From positions 1 to 43,297 of IMG/VR virus record IMGVR_UViG_3300032304_001187: a DNA stretch of 43,297 nucleotides; one strand, 5' to 3'. A model generated the notes under the pieces. It was not told the DNA's origin. It searched no databases and saw nothing but the letters and a program-made list of their open reading frames with translations. This DNA is from a virus. This document shows, piece after piece, positions 9,001 through 16,885 of the stretch. The position numbers and the translations under genes were made by a program. Positions within the stretch are counted from its first letter, which is position 1, and every line of letters begins with the position of its first letter.

Positions 9001-11738
9001 GAACCTAATGCTGATTTCGGAACACCGAGCTCAGTTGAAGCGACCGCTTGTCCTCCTGAGCTTTTCATGTCAAAAATGCCCCACTTACCGAGCGAGGATC
9101 CTGAACCTTCAATGATATCAAGACGGGCATTCAAATAATTTTTGATATCTTCCGCGTACTTGGCTTTCTCATCAGAGCTTGCTTCGTTTTTGTATCCTGA
9201 AACAAAATATAAATTGTATTTATCTTTGCCAGTTTTCTCCATGTTTATGGTAACAACAGGCAATCCTGTTATGTTGTCGCGGAAATGAGAACTGCGTTCA
9301 TTACCGCTTATAACACTTTTCATATAACCTGAAGAAAACTTCCTGTCACCGCGATTTTTTCCAGTCGCAGGATCAACAGGGTAAGAATGATTTTGACGAT
9401 CACCAGTAAACGGATTGATTCCTGGGTGCGGTGCTTCAGTTGCTCCAATGCAATGGTTCAAGACCATGCAGTCAAAACTTTGTTGACGGCGAATTGCGTC
9501 TTCGGTAGACTCTTTAGTAAGCTCAAGAACAGAAGAGTTTTCAAACTGGAGGTCTCTTGGAATCTTAGCTAAAGTTTCTTGGGCGAAGTCATTCAGGCGA
9601 ACCATTGACCTGCTCTTTTCAAAATCTTCTTTCTCTTCTTCTTTGAGGCGACGCTTGGTGATCTGTTCGATAAACTTCTCAACGGAGACTGCAGGTTTAC
9701 CTTTGTCATCGATAGGAACGCGTCCGTCGAGCATAGCGTTGGTGTACTGTGTAGCAAGGAAGTCAATGCCCAGATCCCGCATACCTTTCATCCTGACGTT
9801 GAACATCGGTGCGTCTTCAGGGGTTTTCAGCTCTCCGCTTTCACGTTTGGCGAACAGATTAGGGAAGAACTGTCTCTCCGGATATGGGATCTCTTCTCTG
9901 AACTCCCTCGCGGTCTTGGGTTGGAATGCGATGTCGCTGATTGTTTCGTATGCGCTAGCTATGGTAAAGTTCTCAAGCTGCTTGCGCGTCTTAGCCATCT
10001 TATCGATGAGCGCGTCCATCGGGTTTTTCAGGGCGCGATATTGAGCACCTATCTCAGTTGGGTTTTTCGCAGGGTCTGGCTCTTCAGGCATCATCAAAGA
10101 GTGTTGCTCACGCAATTGATTACGCTTGATGTTCAATTCATTTAGCGCGGTTTGTTGCTCGCTGAGTTCAACTTCTGTCTTACTGATGAGCGGTTGCATC
10201 TCACCTAGAGGATTGAAGCCAGCTTCCTCACGTTTCTTTTTGAGGTCTCTAAAGTCTGAACCACCGCCCGTTATCTGAGTTAAATTTTCGAGCAGTTCTT
10301 TCTTGGTCGGAATCGTAATACCGCGCTTGGCGAGCTCCATCTGTGGACCTTGCGAGGTTCCAATGTACTTGGCGATGTCGTTCCGGAACTCACCGAGAAT
10401 GTATTTGCGTGCTGCGTTAGCACGACGCATGTACTCTGCGGAGTTCGGTGGCATGATACGCTGGAGGTATTGCGCTTGATTTAGTTCGGGCGCGTAGTCT
10501 TTTTGAAGCAGATTGAGTTCAAGCTCGTCAATGCGATCCTTATGTGCTTCTTTTTCTTCAGGTGTCTTGAGCTCAGACTTCGGCGTGTTCTTGACGCGGT
10601 TGTACTCTTCTATGGCACGTTCACGTTGTTCTGCTTGATCTTGGAGCACATACATGGCTTCGGGTGATTCAGCGAACTCCGAGAATATACGCATCTGATC
10701 TAGCGCGAGGGACTTCTGACTTCCTGTGTTGTTGTATGCCCGACGAGCCGTTTCGATATCTGGCGCGTCAGGGAACATCTGCATATAAACGTCATCGGCA
10801 TATGCACGATACGCAGCGTCTAATGCTGGGTTGCGTTCTATGATGGTTCTGTAGTATTCGGCTCGGGTTTGGTTCGGGAAGGCTTCGTCAACGTACGGAA
10901 GGTCTTCTTCAAACCGCAATCCGACGGTCTTGACTTTCGGATTCGCCTCAATATATTTGATGTCAGGTAGGTCTGTCTCTTTGATCATCTGACCTGCGTT
11001 GGGTTGCCGCACAGCGTACATGCGGGTCTCCGGACTGACGATGTCAGGGATTCCTGGAATGGGTGTCAAGCCTTGCATCTCGCGACGAGCGATGACGTCG
11101 CCGAGGTCGTCTGCGATTCGTTGCGCACGTGAGCCGATAGTTTCGCCATCAAAGACATTGCTCTCACGACGGAAGCCTTCTTGACCTGCGCGGAAGTCTT
11201 CAGGTATGTTGCGTATCTCGCGCCCTGTTTCAATTGCGCGCCCACCCATAACTCTTACGTCATCAGGCGTCAGCATCGGACGGCTTTGTAAGCCAAACGC
11301 GCGACGTGGTACAAAGAACTCAGGCAACGCGCCCACTCCCATCTCCGAACCTGTTATCGTTTGCGGCAGACGGGACACACCTTCAAGAATCTCCGAGCCT
11401 GCTTTAGAAGTTGGCGTGTATTGAATCGCATCAGCGAACTTGTCGAACCCTGTCTCGCGTGCAACCGCAGCAGGGAACGAGGAAATCATACCAAGCGCAG
11501 CTTGCGGAATGCCACTAATGCCGAGGCGGTCAGCGATGGCTTGCGGCACGTTGGTTGCCGTGCTTGCTGGTCGTGGCGGAGGTTTGGCTACATACGTCTG
11601 CGGAACTTCGGAAGCGACGTACGGAACGTCAGAACCTCCTGGACGAAGCGGCATTCTTCCCTTTGCTGCCAGCTCATAGTACATCTCGTCAAGCGCAAGC
11701 TCATCAGGAATGAAGTTGCCAAACTCATCATACGGCAT
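6096..11738 (-). CDS. giant (1880-aa) protein with central PcfJ-like motif; probable internal virion protein
   Basis: 1880 residues, the largest gene here, between terL (11-nt overlap) and portal (TAATG). Residues 1-90 are Pro/Ala-rich. A charged coiled-coil stretch lies near 515-560 (ELSEQQTALNELNIKRNQLR). At 757-765 is CMVLNHCIG, followed by GNERSSHFRD and, at 825-833, GLPVVTINM, then a Gly/Ser-rich segment. This order (HC-[IV]-G, a serine/Arg strand, then a P-x-x-TI strand) resembles PcfJ-like domains from mobile-element and phage polyvalent proteins; this is my reading by eye. Residues about 1050-1800 are acidic, arginine-rich repeats of helical blocks. The end is basic (KRGGYIKKMNGGGK). 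It may be packed in the head and ejected, or act in packaging. Function unproven. Confidence 0.7.
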   Translation of the reverse strand: MPYDEFGNFIPDELALDEMYYELAAKGRMPLRPGGSDVPYVASEVPQTYVAKPPPRPASTATNVPQAIADRLGISGIPQAALGMISSFPAAVARETGFDKFADAIQYTPTSKAGSEILEGVSRLPQTITGSEMGVGALPEFFVPRRAFGLQSRPMLTPDDVRVMGGRAIETGREIRNIPEDFRAGQEGFRRESNVFDGETIGSRAQRIADDLGDVIARREMQGLTPIPGIPDIVSPETRMYAVRQPNAGQMIKETDLPDIKYIEANPKVKTVGLRFEEDLPYVDEAFPNQTRAEYYRTIIERNPALDAAYRAYADDVYMQMFPDAPDIETARRAYNNTGSQKSLALDQMRIFSEFAESPEAMYVLQDQAEQRERAIEEYNRVKNTPKSELKTPEEKEAHKDRIDELELNLLQKDYAPELNQAQYLQRIMPPNSAEYMRRANAARKYILGEFRNDIAKYIGTSQGPQMELAKRGITIPTKKELLENLTQITGGGSDFRDLKKKREEAGFNPLGEMQPLISKTEVELSEQQTALNELNIKRNQLREQHSLMMPEEPDPAKNPTEIGAQYRALKNPMDALIDKMAKTRKQLENFTIASAYETISDIAFQPKTAREFREEIPYPERQFFPNLFAKRESGELKTPEDAPMFNVRMKGMRDLGIDFLATQYTNAMLDGRVPIDDKGKPAVSVEKFIEQITKRRLKEEEKEDFEKSRSMVRLNDFAQETLAKIPRDLQFENSSVLELTKESTEDAIRRQQSFDCMVLNHCIGATEAPHPGINPFTGDRQNHSYPVDPATGKNRGDRKFSSGYMKSVISGNERSSHFRDNITGLPVVTINMEKTGKDKYNLYFVSGYKNEASSDEKAKYAEDIKNYLNARLDIIEGSGSSLGKWGIFDMKSSGGQAVASTELGVPKSALGSFDLPRFVTMKDLRELARQQPVGETHADLVAARSRASRELETLIREYGVGAPETQDVASQITDLDSRLSAMSAQVRAAPSMANELARASLFQRMTTEALTNGLGIEDGGIGPVRARVDDLLTEDFYGLRELWSDDYDLYPIALRNFINGVRNSENLPSILTNATDTSGFANEMRERLGRFQDRIIMFTPMQRELFVRELDNYAETNINQMAENLDPENPRRGLEEIEDTHPGTIEYLGQIERRRRGEDFTPEAAPAQTAMRVPRDIADIVVPLHHPDRNNLIQRITERLNNSIRDLPQDRETLQEALAQYQRNPLDIPGSIEMELPLDNGFDSINTARRAISDYLIQQIQNRLGNANPVERAQGPSAQSLANEIVAPNAAFRNQTVENLLTGINTQLILYVDRYNPVLPGDREALEREVQSFQNSPLDRDLGQTLEEYIDANPNRENEIRERVADFMIERIQTRLGHRDAEPQTARLPAPQRSTAVLNAVTDLVMELFRSFEAQQFDRADLTSTLHALDSHNFDHPRLRELTRTRGEQTSAQVQENIASTLRVLLQGRNIDVPPDIFAGAQEALPPIDPRIAAYRDGYTNELTGSRRAFDEVMQAERMTPGAINEAILRTDGEARYDEAIRDFYRVDSPAGISQLNNALRQYMEGNGFDTPPRPVEERRAAREDEYVYDPDDMANEIDYELERQERILTTNQYSQFYDLVDEIQMNAGDDFENLIDTIDRIRMRQGVDGDVDMALGDLRARLVRTEEASRLEFDRQQRNAEERNRDVVVTPEAALQGSLEAAREFYNDAVVQEMTDLIDNIQNDDIRFDREPDQFIARLRDEANEYADHNQAYSNAVDEVANFLENYMRERAARPRGRKRGGYIKKMNGGGKVQPVSPSTSVNDHKKPVEPVKKIINPDAPEFKEIFNRERANRSPSSGGGSGAPADLKQIMNPRNITYNAGGKVSIDQMRYELLRKR

Positions 11739-13167
11739 ATGGGTTTACTCTCCTTGGGCGCGGATCATCAGCGTAATCGTCGCTGTCGTTCGCGATATAG
11801 TCAATCGACAAGAAGCCAAGATCCCGCAGTATGCGGAGAGCTTGTGTAGTCGAGTCCACGAGGTCATCGTGCCGAACTTCTGGGAAGGCGCAAATTTGAT
11901 TGATCAATGGATCCACCCAATCACGTGCGTGTCCTGCGTTGTTTGTTGATTCAGGTAAGTATACGCGCCCTTTTTGGATAAGAGGGGAAATAATGTTGAG
12001 TCGCATCATTTTATCTGCCTGACCTGGATTGTACGAGCGCACAGGCATGCCTGCTCGTTGAAGGTCTTGTATGAGCGAGATACCTGCCGACTTGTCTTCG
12101 ATCAAGATCATGTCTACCTTCTTGCCCACACCGAACTCGTTCTCGTCGCCGTAGATGGTCGAGTACTCTTCGATGACACGCGGACGCAAGTCTGGGTATT
12201 GTAGGTATTCGGTCCAGCAATCGATCAGCATGACGGAGACGGCTTTGTCCTCGTTCGGCTTGAAGACGCCCCAGACTGTGCAAGCAGTCGGGTCGTTCTT
12301 GGTCTTGTCCGAGGTCGCGCAGTCATACGACTGAACGACATACTGGAACTGTGGCAGAGGTCTGTCGGCTGGCCAAAGTTTAAACCACTCGCGCTTGATG
12401 ATGCCCGACTCTTCAGGGTCGATGATCTCAGCATAGATCTCCTGCCGACCGATGTTCGTACCTTCGTATTGCATGATCTGGTCACGGAAGGAGGGCGCGA
12501 GGTTGTCAATGTTGTCGTACGTTGAAGCCGTCGTGTAAACGACATCTTCGCCGTCGCGCTCAACGAGGTCGATGATCAGAGGCTTCGGCTTGGGCGTCGT
12601 GGTACAGATTATCTGAGGATGCTTGCCGAGACGCATGCCGAACTTGAGCATGTCCCACGCGTCATCAAGGTAATCCCATGCAGCGAGCTCGTCACACCAA
12701 CCGCCGTGGAACTGTGGTCCGCGGAAGCGGGATGGCTCAGACGCAGCAATGCCTTTGATCAGAGAGCCGTTGATCAATCTGAGCTCGTGTTGCGACTTGT
12801 TGTAGCCGTTGTTCTCAACCATGATCTCTTGAGGCACTACGCTGAGCAGTCCCGAGTCCCCCTCGAAGCAGACGTCTCTGACGTCGCCAGAGGTGGGCGC
12901 GGAGACCAGCCAGCGGGTTCCAGGGTTGCTCCATGCCTGCCACCAGATCCACTCGGAGGCGCAGCGGGTCTTGCCTGCACCGCGCCCAGCGAGCAGCAGC
13001 CACACCGTCCACCAATCGCCCGCAGGTTCGATCTGGTGCGAGTTCGCTACAGCGAGCCAGCGCAGTCGGGCGCGGAGTGCGGCTTGCTCAGGTTCCGAAA
13101 GAACGCTCAGATCCGGACCAGATTCTATCTTGGTCGCGATCTTCTGAGCGAGCTCTTGCGAGATCAT
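11728..13167 (-). CDS. terL: terminase large subunit
   Basis: 479 residues. TerL is the ATPase/nuclease motor that pumps DNA into the prohead and cuts it. Walker A is GRGAGKT at 61-67. Walker B is WCDE near 157-160, followed by the coupling segment CTTTPKPKP at 188-196. The RNase H-like nuclease has YDCAT with Asp282, IEDKSAG at 356-362 and RHDDLVD at 432-438. The start overlaps terS as ATGA. The length is normal for the family. It is complete with all key residues present. Confidence 0.95.
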   Translation of the reverse strand: MISQELAQKIATKIESGPDLSVLSEPEQAALRARLRWLAVANSHQIEPAGDWWTVWLLLAGRGAGKTRCASEWIWWQAWSNPGTRWLVSAPTSGDVRDVCFEGDSGLLSVVPQEIMVENNGYNKSQHELRLINGSLIKGIAASEPSRFRGPQFHGGWCDELAAWDYLDDAWDMLKFGMRLGKHPQIICTTTPKPKPLIIDLVERDGEDVVYTTASTYDNIDNLAPSFRDQIMQYEGTNIGRQEIYAEIIDPEESGIIKREWFKLWPADRPLPQFQYVVQSYDCATSDKTKNDPTACTVWGVFKPNEDKAVSVMLIDCWTEYLQYPDLRPRVIEEYSTIYGDENEFGVGKKVDMILIEDKSAGISLIQDLQRAGMPVRSYNPGQADKMMRLNIISPLIQKGRVYLPESTNNAGHARDWVDPLINQICAFPEVRHDDLVDSTTQALRILRDLGFLSIDYIANDSDDYADDPRPRRVNPYAV

Positions 13168-13484
13168 TTCTGTTCTTTTTGCCTTGTGGCTAAGATCTCG
13201 CTGAGAAGCTCTTGGGTGAAGTTAGAAGTGCCACTGGTTTCAATCGGTCCACCTTCTGGTCCGGAGATTTCTGTCGCTTGAACTGCGCGACCATCGAGAC
13301 GGTCGAAGAGTTCTTTGATGGCAACCATGTTCCCACCCTCCGCTTCTTCGAGCAACTTATCGACGATCCGCTCCAGCTTTTCTGGCTTCTGCGTCGTGAT
13401 TCTTCTGAGCATCGCAGCAAACTGACCACGCACTTGAGGATTCTTTGCGTTTGCTAGCGCTCTTTTGTTGTCTGTCGTTGCCAT
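13164..13484 (-). CDS. terS: terminase small subunit-like protein
   Basis: 106 residues from ATG 13484, with AGGAA 7 nt upstream. An upstream frame extension to 13640 lacks a ribosome site and crosses the promoter, so it is rejected. The body has ALANAKNPQVRGQFAAMLRR then DKLLEEAEGGNMVAIKELFDRLDGRAVQ, a helical pattern also seen in phage proteins whose genes precede terL. The C-terminus is flexible. TerS recognises the packaging site and recruits TerL. The iteron-rich region directly upstream could be its target. Named from position and pattern, not from a solved match. Confidence 0.72.
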   Translation of the reverse strand: MATTDNKRALANAKNPQVRGQFAAMLRRITTQKPEKLERIVDKLLEEAEGGNMVAIKELFDRLDGRAVQATEISGPEGGPIETSGTSNFTQELLSEILATRQKEQK

Positions 13485-13514
13485 AACGATTCCTATCGAT
13501 TTGATCTGAAACGA

Positions 13515-13543
13515 ATTATGCGGTAGATTTCCCCTCTTCGCAA
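13515..13543 (-). promoter_or_regulatory. sigma70-type promoter for terS and head operon
   Basis: Read on the minus strand: -35 TTGCGA (13543-13538), a spacer of exactly 17 nt, and -10 CATAAT (13520-13515). The start site would be about 25 nt before the terS ATG. The same CATAAT -10 and 17-nt spacing occur in early promoters of this phage. The AAAATATTT/AGTCC upstream elements of the early set are missing, which would allow separate timing. Confidence 0.6.
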
Positions 13544-13558
13544 CCACCAAAAACCAGC

Positions 13559-13785
13559 AGCGACTTCTCCAGCGACTTCCCTTAGGGAAATGATAGAAGT
13601 TGCTGCTGCCCCGAAAAACGGAAAACACCAATGTCTGCATGGCGCAGAGGGCGCCAATGCTACACGACAGGATGTTTTTGGTCCTGTCCCCAACGACTTC
13701 CCCAGCAACTTAGCAACTTCTACAGAAGTCGCTGCCCCGCAAACCCATGCCAGATATAGACCGGAAGCAACTTCCCAGCAACTTC
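13559..13785. repeat. iteron cluster, nine copies of AGCRACTTC; candidate origin or packaging site
   Basis: This non-coding gap (13485-13793) holds exact copies of AGCRACTTC at 13559, 13571, 13712, 13766 and 13777 on the plus strand, and at 13596-13604 and 13725-13733 on the minus strand. One-mismatch copies lie at 13692 and 13704. Spacing between neighbours is often 8-12 nt. The 13712 and 13725 copies face each other across 4 nt and can form a hairpin, and TTCCC-TTA-GGGAA at 13577-13589 forms another. The cluster lies between the primase-helicase stop and the terS promoter. Iterons beside a replicative helicase suggest an origin; iterons beside terS suggest a pac site. Confidence 0.65.
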
Positions 13786-13793
13786 TAATCAAA

Positions 13794-15821
13794 TTAACCA
13801 AGGAACACCCCCTTGATTACATAAATCTCTCGAGTCTGAGAATGCATCTTGAATCGCTTACGATTCTCTTCTGTATTCTCCACCTTCTCAACACGACCTC
13901 GCTCGATGAGAGTAGAGAGCATCTGTATGATCTTCGGCTTGTCTGCTCCCAGCTTCATACCTTTGAGACCATTCACTGTGGCAAACTCTCCAAGCTCTTG
14001 AGAGAAGTGTATCGCTCTGTAAATTTCTTGAATAAGGTTTTCCTCAGAGTTCTCTTCTCTCGCCTCTGATCGCTGTTCTGGGGAAGACTCAAAGTATTCC
14101 GTAGTGAAGTACGCAATGTCAGTCGGGTCGCCGTATGGAGTCAGACCCTCCGCTACGTGGTGGTTGATGGTAACCCGCACTTCCTTGTGCCGCGCCCCGT
14201 CCCTGTCCTTGATGTTCGCTAGGATTCTGCCTTCGATGTTGGCTACGTCAACAATACCCATCGTTCCGTTGCTGTCTCCCGCAATCGCTCCCGCGCCCCG
14301 CGCTGTCAGCTTCTCATAATCGTCACTAGACATGCTAGACTTTGTAATGTGCGTCACGACCCAGACAGGAATACGATTCATCTCCCAGAAGTGGATCTTG
14401 AGCTGGCTAATTAACTTTGAGAGCTCTGCGTTGTTGTTCTCGTCTTCGATGTCGAAGCTCGCAGCTTGCGTGTCAAAAACGACAAGGGGAGGTACTGATT
14501 TACCGTTTTGCACTGTGTTGAAGTTCTTGATGTGGTTCGCCAAGTCTTCAATGTCGCCAGCTTTATACCGCTTGGTCATATGGACTTTGAAATACTTTTC
14601 CCACTCTTCATGCACGTTGTCGAACTCACGGCTCTGGTGCTTCTTCATGCCATAGATCATACGATTGATCTGGTTGGTGTCTTCGGTAAAGTAGAACACC
14701 GCACGACGATGCATCGGGGTCAGGAAGTTCGGCTGGACTAAATGCGCTACGTTGGCACACAGAGGTGAGATGATCGACGTCTTGCCCTTACCTTGCGCGC
14801 CCGAGATTGCTCTCACACCTTCGCCGATGAAGTCGTCAATGACCCAGTCAGGCGCGACCATTTTGTCAGTCCACTGCTTAATCGGTATGAGCAACGGCTC
14901 GTCTGGGTCAGAACGATTCTTGAGTTTGACGTTGGCTGTCCGGACTGACCGCTCGATGTCTTCAAAGCGTTCTTGCCAGCGGTCTTCATCCCCGCGCTCG
15001 GCATAGCTCGCCTTGGCTGAGAGCATCACACCTTGAATCATTTCTATTGTGTCAGACTCCCGCATACCCTTTGCGAGCTGGCTCATGGCTAGCCGATTGA
15101 TGTTGTCGTGTAGCGACGCGCCCGACGTAATCTCTGTGATGGCATGACTGATGTCAAACTTATTGTGCTCGTTGAGATCAAAGTCAATTTCATTCTTTGC
15201 CACACTCAGCTCGAGGAGTGCCGCTACGTTCATCAACGTAAACGTCGCTCCTGGATTCCAAGAAACCATCTTGACTTTGAATGGTGATTCCGGATTCTTG
15301 TTGTTGACGGAGTCGGGCAACCTAGCCAGCCGCACACGGTTATTGCCAGACTTGTCCGCGTAGCCAGACTTGTAGAGCGATTGCATAACCTTGTCAGCTA
15401 GCTCAATGTTGTTGCCGTCTGTAATCTTGAACCCAACCTGATACGAGGGTTTGATTGAGCCGTCGTTTTGAACCTTGCGCTCACTGGTCTGTAAAATGTA
15501 CGTCGCAGTGATTTGCTGCTCATCTAATTTTTCTATGGGGTAGTCATCCGCGACCAACACGCGCATCGCTGGAGAGTCCTGCTTCTCATTGCCTTCGCCG
15601 ATGAACGACCCTACGGAATAGTAACAGTCCAACTCTACGTTGAACTCAATATCTTTGGCTGAAATCGTATAGCGAGTCCAGTTGGGTTTCTTACTGATAT
15701 GGTGACAGCAACCGCGTGTAACGTCTTCACCAAACAGCACACGTAAGAATTCGCTCTGACCCAGCTCTGCCGTGGGTTTGACGGTGGGTCGGCTGTCGTC
15801 CCAGTTAATCTTTTTACTCAT
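13794..15821 (-). CDS. primase-helicase (RepB-like primase plus RepA-like RecA-fold helicase)
   Basis: 675 residues from ATG 15821 (MSKKINWDD), with GGAG 5 nt upstream. A GTG 63 nt further up has no ribosome site. The N-terminal third has the layout of archaeo-eukaryotic RepB-type primases: MRVLVADDYPIEK, YILQTSERK, PSYQVGFKIT and RVRLARLPDSVNNK. The central domain is an AAA_25/RepA-like ATPase, with Walker A GAQGKGKT at about 341-348 and Walker B VVFDTQ, plus a later WVVTHITKSS sensor-like segment. The C-terminus looks like a winged-helix (AVNGLKGMKLGADKPKIIQML). It would open the origin, prime synthesis and unwind DNA for the phage PolB. It is the only minus-strand replication gene and is separated from the head operon by the iteron region. 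Confidence 0.78.
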   Translation of the reverse strand: MSKKINWDDSRPTVKPTAELGQSEFLRVLFGEDVTRGCCHHISKKPNWTRYTISAKDIEFNVELDCYYSVGSFIGEGNEKQDSPAMRVLVADDYPIEKLDEQQITATYILQTSERKVQNDGSIKPSYQVGFKITDGNNIELADKVMQSLYKSGYADKSGNNRVRLARLPDSVNNKNPESPFKVKMVSWNPGATFTLMNVAALLELSVAKNEIDFDLNEHNKFDISHAITEITSGASLHDNINRLAMSQLAKGMRESDTIEMIQGVMLSAKASYAERGDEDRWQERFEDIERSVRTANVKLKNRSDPDEPLLIPIKQWTDKMVAPDWVIDDFIGEGVRAISGAQGKGKTSIISPLCANVAHLVQPNFLTPMHRRAVFYFTEDTNQINRMIYGMKKHQSREFDNVHEEWEKYFKVHMTKRYKAGDIEDLANHIKNFNTVQNGKSVPPLVVFDTQAASFDIEDENNNAELSKLISQLKIHFWEMNRIPVWVVTHITKSSMSSDDYEKLTARGAGAIAGDSNGTMGIVDVANIEGRILANIKDRDGARHKEVRVTINHHVAEGLTPYGDPTDIAYFTTEYFESSPEQRSEAREENSEENLIQEIYRAIHFSQELGEFATVNGLKGMKLGADKPKIIQMLSTLIERGRVEKVENTEENRKRFKMHSQTREIYVIKGVFLG

Positions 15822-15852
15822 CAATTCTCCGCAATATTGTTGACAAAAGCTC

Positions 15853-15942
15853 AAACCCCTTAGGTCTACCCACTCTAGGGACACGTGATCCCCATGATGT
15901 TCGGTCAGCTCTTGCGGAGGAGTGGGTAGAACTAAGGGATTG
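15853..15942. repeat. 23-nt imperfect inverted repeat in divergent control region
   Basis: The arms 15853-15875 and 15920-15942 are complementary at 20 of 23 positions, including a perfect block around CTACCCACTC / GAGTGGGTAG, and are separated by 44 nt. It lies upstream of the primase-helicase start, probably within its 5' leader. It could be a paired operator bound by a looping regulator, an mRNA hairpin, or part of an origin. Confidence 0.6.
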
Positions 15943-15961
15943 AAGCTACCGAACGAGGTGA

Positions 15962-15990
15962 ATTATGCCCTATTTTTGAAATAAAACACC
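15962..15990 (-). promoter_or_regulatory. weak candidate promoter for primase-helicase
   Basis: The minus strand carries CATAAT (15967-15962), the same -10 as the other promoters, but the hexamer 17 nt upstream (GGTGTT) is a poor -35. If used, the transcript would have about 135 nt of leader containing the inverted repeat. An activator could compensate for the poor -35. Confidence 0.3.
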
Positions 15991-16031
15991 GAATACTGTG
16001 GAACCAAGGGTTTTCACTGGTGTTTTTTCTT

Positions 16032-16080
16032 AAAATATTTTAGAAAAGTCCTTGTTTTATGTGGCAGAGTATCCCATAAT
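16032..16080 (+). promoter_or_regulatory. early promoter 1
   Basis: AAAATATTT (16032-16040), then AGTCC immediately before -35 TTGTTT (16052-16057), a 17-nt spacer, and -10 CATAAT (16075-16080). Two further sites (16886-16934 and 18132-18180) share the same elements at identical distances. It drives the gene at 16137. Confidence 0.75.
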
Positions 16081-16136
16081 TCACTCAGGTCGTTAAGTTT
16101 CATGACCTGTTTAATAATCTTAATAAAGGAAATATC

Positions 16137-16451
16137 GTGAATACAGTAACTTCAAAAATCGTTTCAGATGCAGTATCCCAGTCCGCTCAGATGAAGGACT
16201 TAGACCGTCTCGGCTTACTTCAGGCTCAGATTGCTGAGTTGACTGAGCAAGCAGAGATCATCAAAGACGCGTTCAAAAACGCTGGTGAAGGCAAGTATGA
16301 AGGTGACCTCTACAAAGCCTCTGTCTCTATGTCTGCACGTAACACTGTTGACTACAAGACACTCATCGCTGACCTGAACGTATCTGACGAGTTGATCGCC
16401 AAGTACACCAAGCAGTCTGTCTCAATCGCTATCCGCGTTACCGCTCGTTAA
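16137..16451 (+). CDS. conserved phage hypothetical protein, first early gene
   Basis: 104 residues starting at GTG 16137, placed 8 nt after AAAGG of the recurrent leader. It has a helical N-terminus (LDRLGLLQAQIAELTEQAEIIKDAFK), then GKYEGDLYKASVSMSARNTVDYKTL, ending SIAIRVTAR. This 'helix, GxYEGxLYxAxVS, RVTAR' pattern is one I recall from many small early phage proteins of unknown role. It is the first gene after the strongest early promoter, so it is likely made first on infection and may act on host functions. Confidence 0.68.
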   Translation: MNTVTSKIVSDAVSQSAQMKDLDRLGLLQAQIAELTEQAEIIKDAFKNAGEGKYEGDLYKASVSMSARNTVDYKTLIADLNVSDELIAKYTKQSVSIAIRVTAR

Positions 16452-16457
16452 TAACGC

Positions 16458-16475
16458 AGTCCCCTTCGGGGGACT
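16458..16475 (+). terminator. UUCG-capped hairpin, attenuator or transcript stabiliser
   Basis: A perfect 7-bp stem AGTCCCC/GGGGACT closed by a TTCG tetraloop, 6 nt after the stop of the first early gene and before the next ribosome site. The following CTTCATAAAG has no T-run, so full termination is unlikely. Partial termination or 3'-end protection is more plausible. Confidence 0.5.
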
Positions 16476-16494
16476 CTTCATAAAGGAAATAATC

Positions 16495-16845
16495 ATGTCT
16501 ACTCAAAATCATCTCAATACCCTCTCCGTTGATGAGCTACAGAGCTATTTCAGCGACTTCCACAAAGACTTCTATGGTTTCCGTCCACGCCATGTCATCT
16601 CTGATTCGTTGTGGCGCGACAGTGCTTACCTGATCAATCAGATCGAGCAGATTCACGACATTATGGACTCGATGAAGTTGACTTTCGCGGGTCGTGAAGA
16701 GCTCCGTCAGAATGGCTGGGTCGTAGAAGAGGAAAATGACGACCTCGCTCAGCAGGCAGAGTGGTTAGCTAGGGAGCGTGACCGCGAATACGCTGAGTGG
16801 GCTGCAGACCAAGATGCACAGGCATACGGCGAGCAGGTAGCCTAA
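16495..16845 (+). CDS. hypothetical early protein
   Basis: 116 residues, ATG after the AAAGGAAATAATC leader. Acidic overall. It starts MSTQNHLNTLSVDELQSYF, contains FHKDFYGFRPRHV and ends with a helical Glu/Asp/Trp/Ala-rich tail (EWLARERDREYAEWAADQDAQ). The tail may be a short coiled coil or partner-binding helix. It is not recognised as a family of known function. It is co-transcribed with the first early gene through the UUCG hairpin. Confidence 0.62.
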   Translation: MSTQNHLNTLSVDELQSYFSDFHKDFYGFRPRHVISDSLWRDSAYLINQIEQIHDIMDSMKLTFAGREELRQNGWVVEEENDDLAQQAEWLARERDREYAEWAADQDAQAYGEQVA

Positions 16846-16885
16846 GCCGAAACGGATCCGAGCTGAGGGACTTCCCTTGGTTCGG

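Noticed and set aside
11361-11849. 162-residue plus-strand frame over the giant protein and terL junction
   Set aside because: Shadow of the coding minus strand; Arg/Cys-rich composition and no initiation site.
12619-13281. 220-residue open frame on the plus strand over terL and terS
   Set aside because: It is antisense to two well-supported genes, has an Arg/Ser-rich composition typical of shadow frames and has no ribosome site.
13164-13640. Longer form of the terS frame starting at 13640
   Set aside because: The extra 52 codons cross the promoter and part of the iteron cluster, and the start lacks a ribosome site; ATG 13484 has a good one.
15840-15869. Perfect TTGACA hexamer (15840-15845, plus strand) as a separate early promoter
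   Set aside because: No acceptable -10 occurs at 15-19 nt; the sequence there belongs to the inverted-repeat arm.
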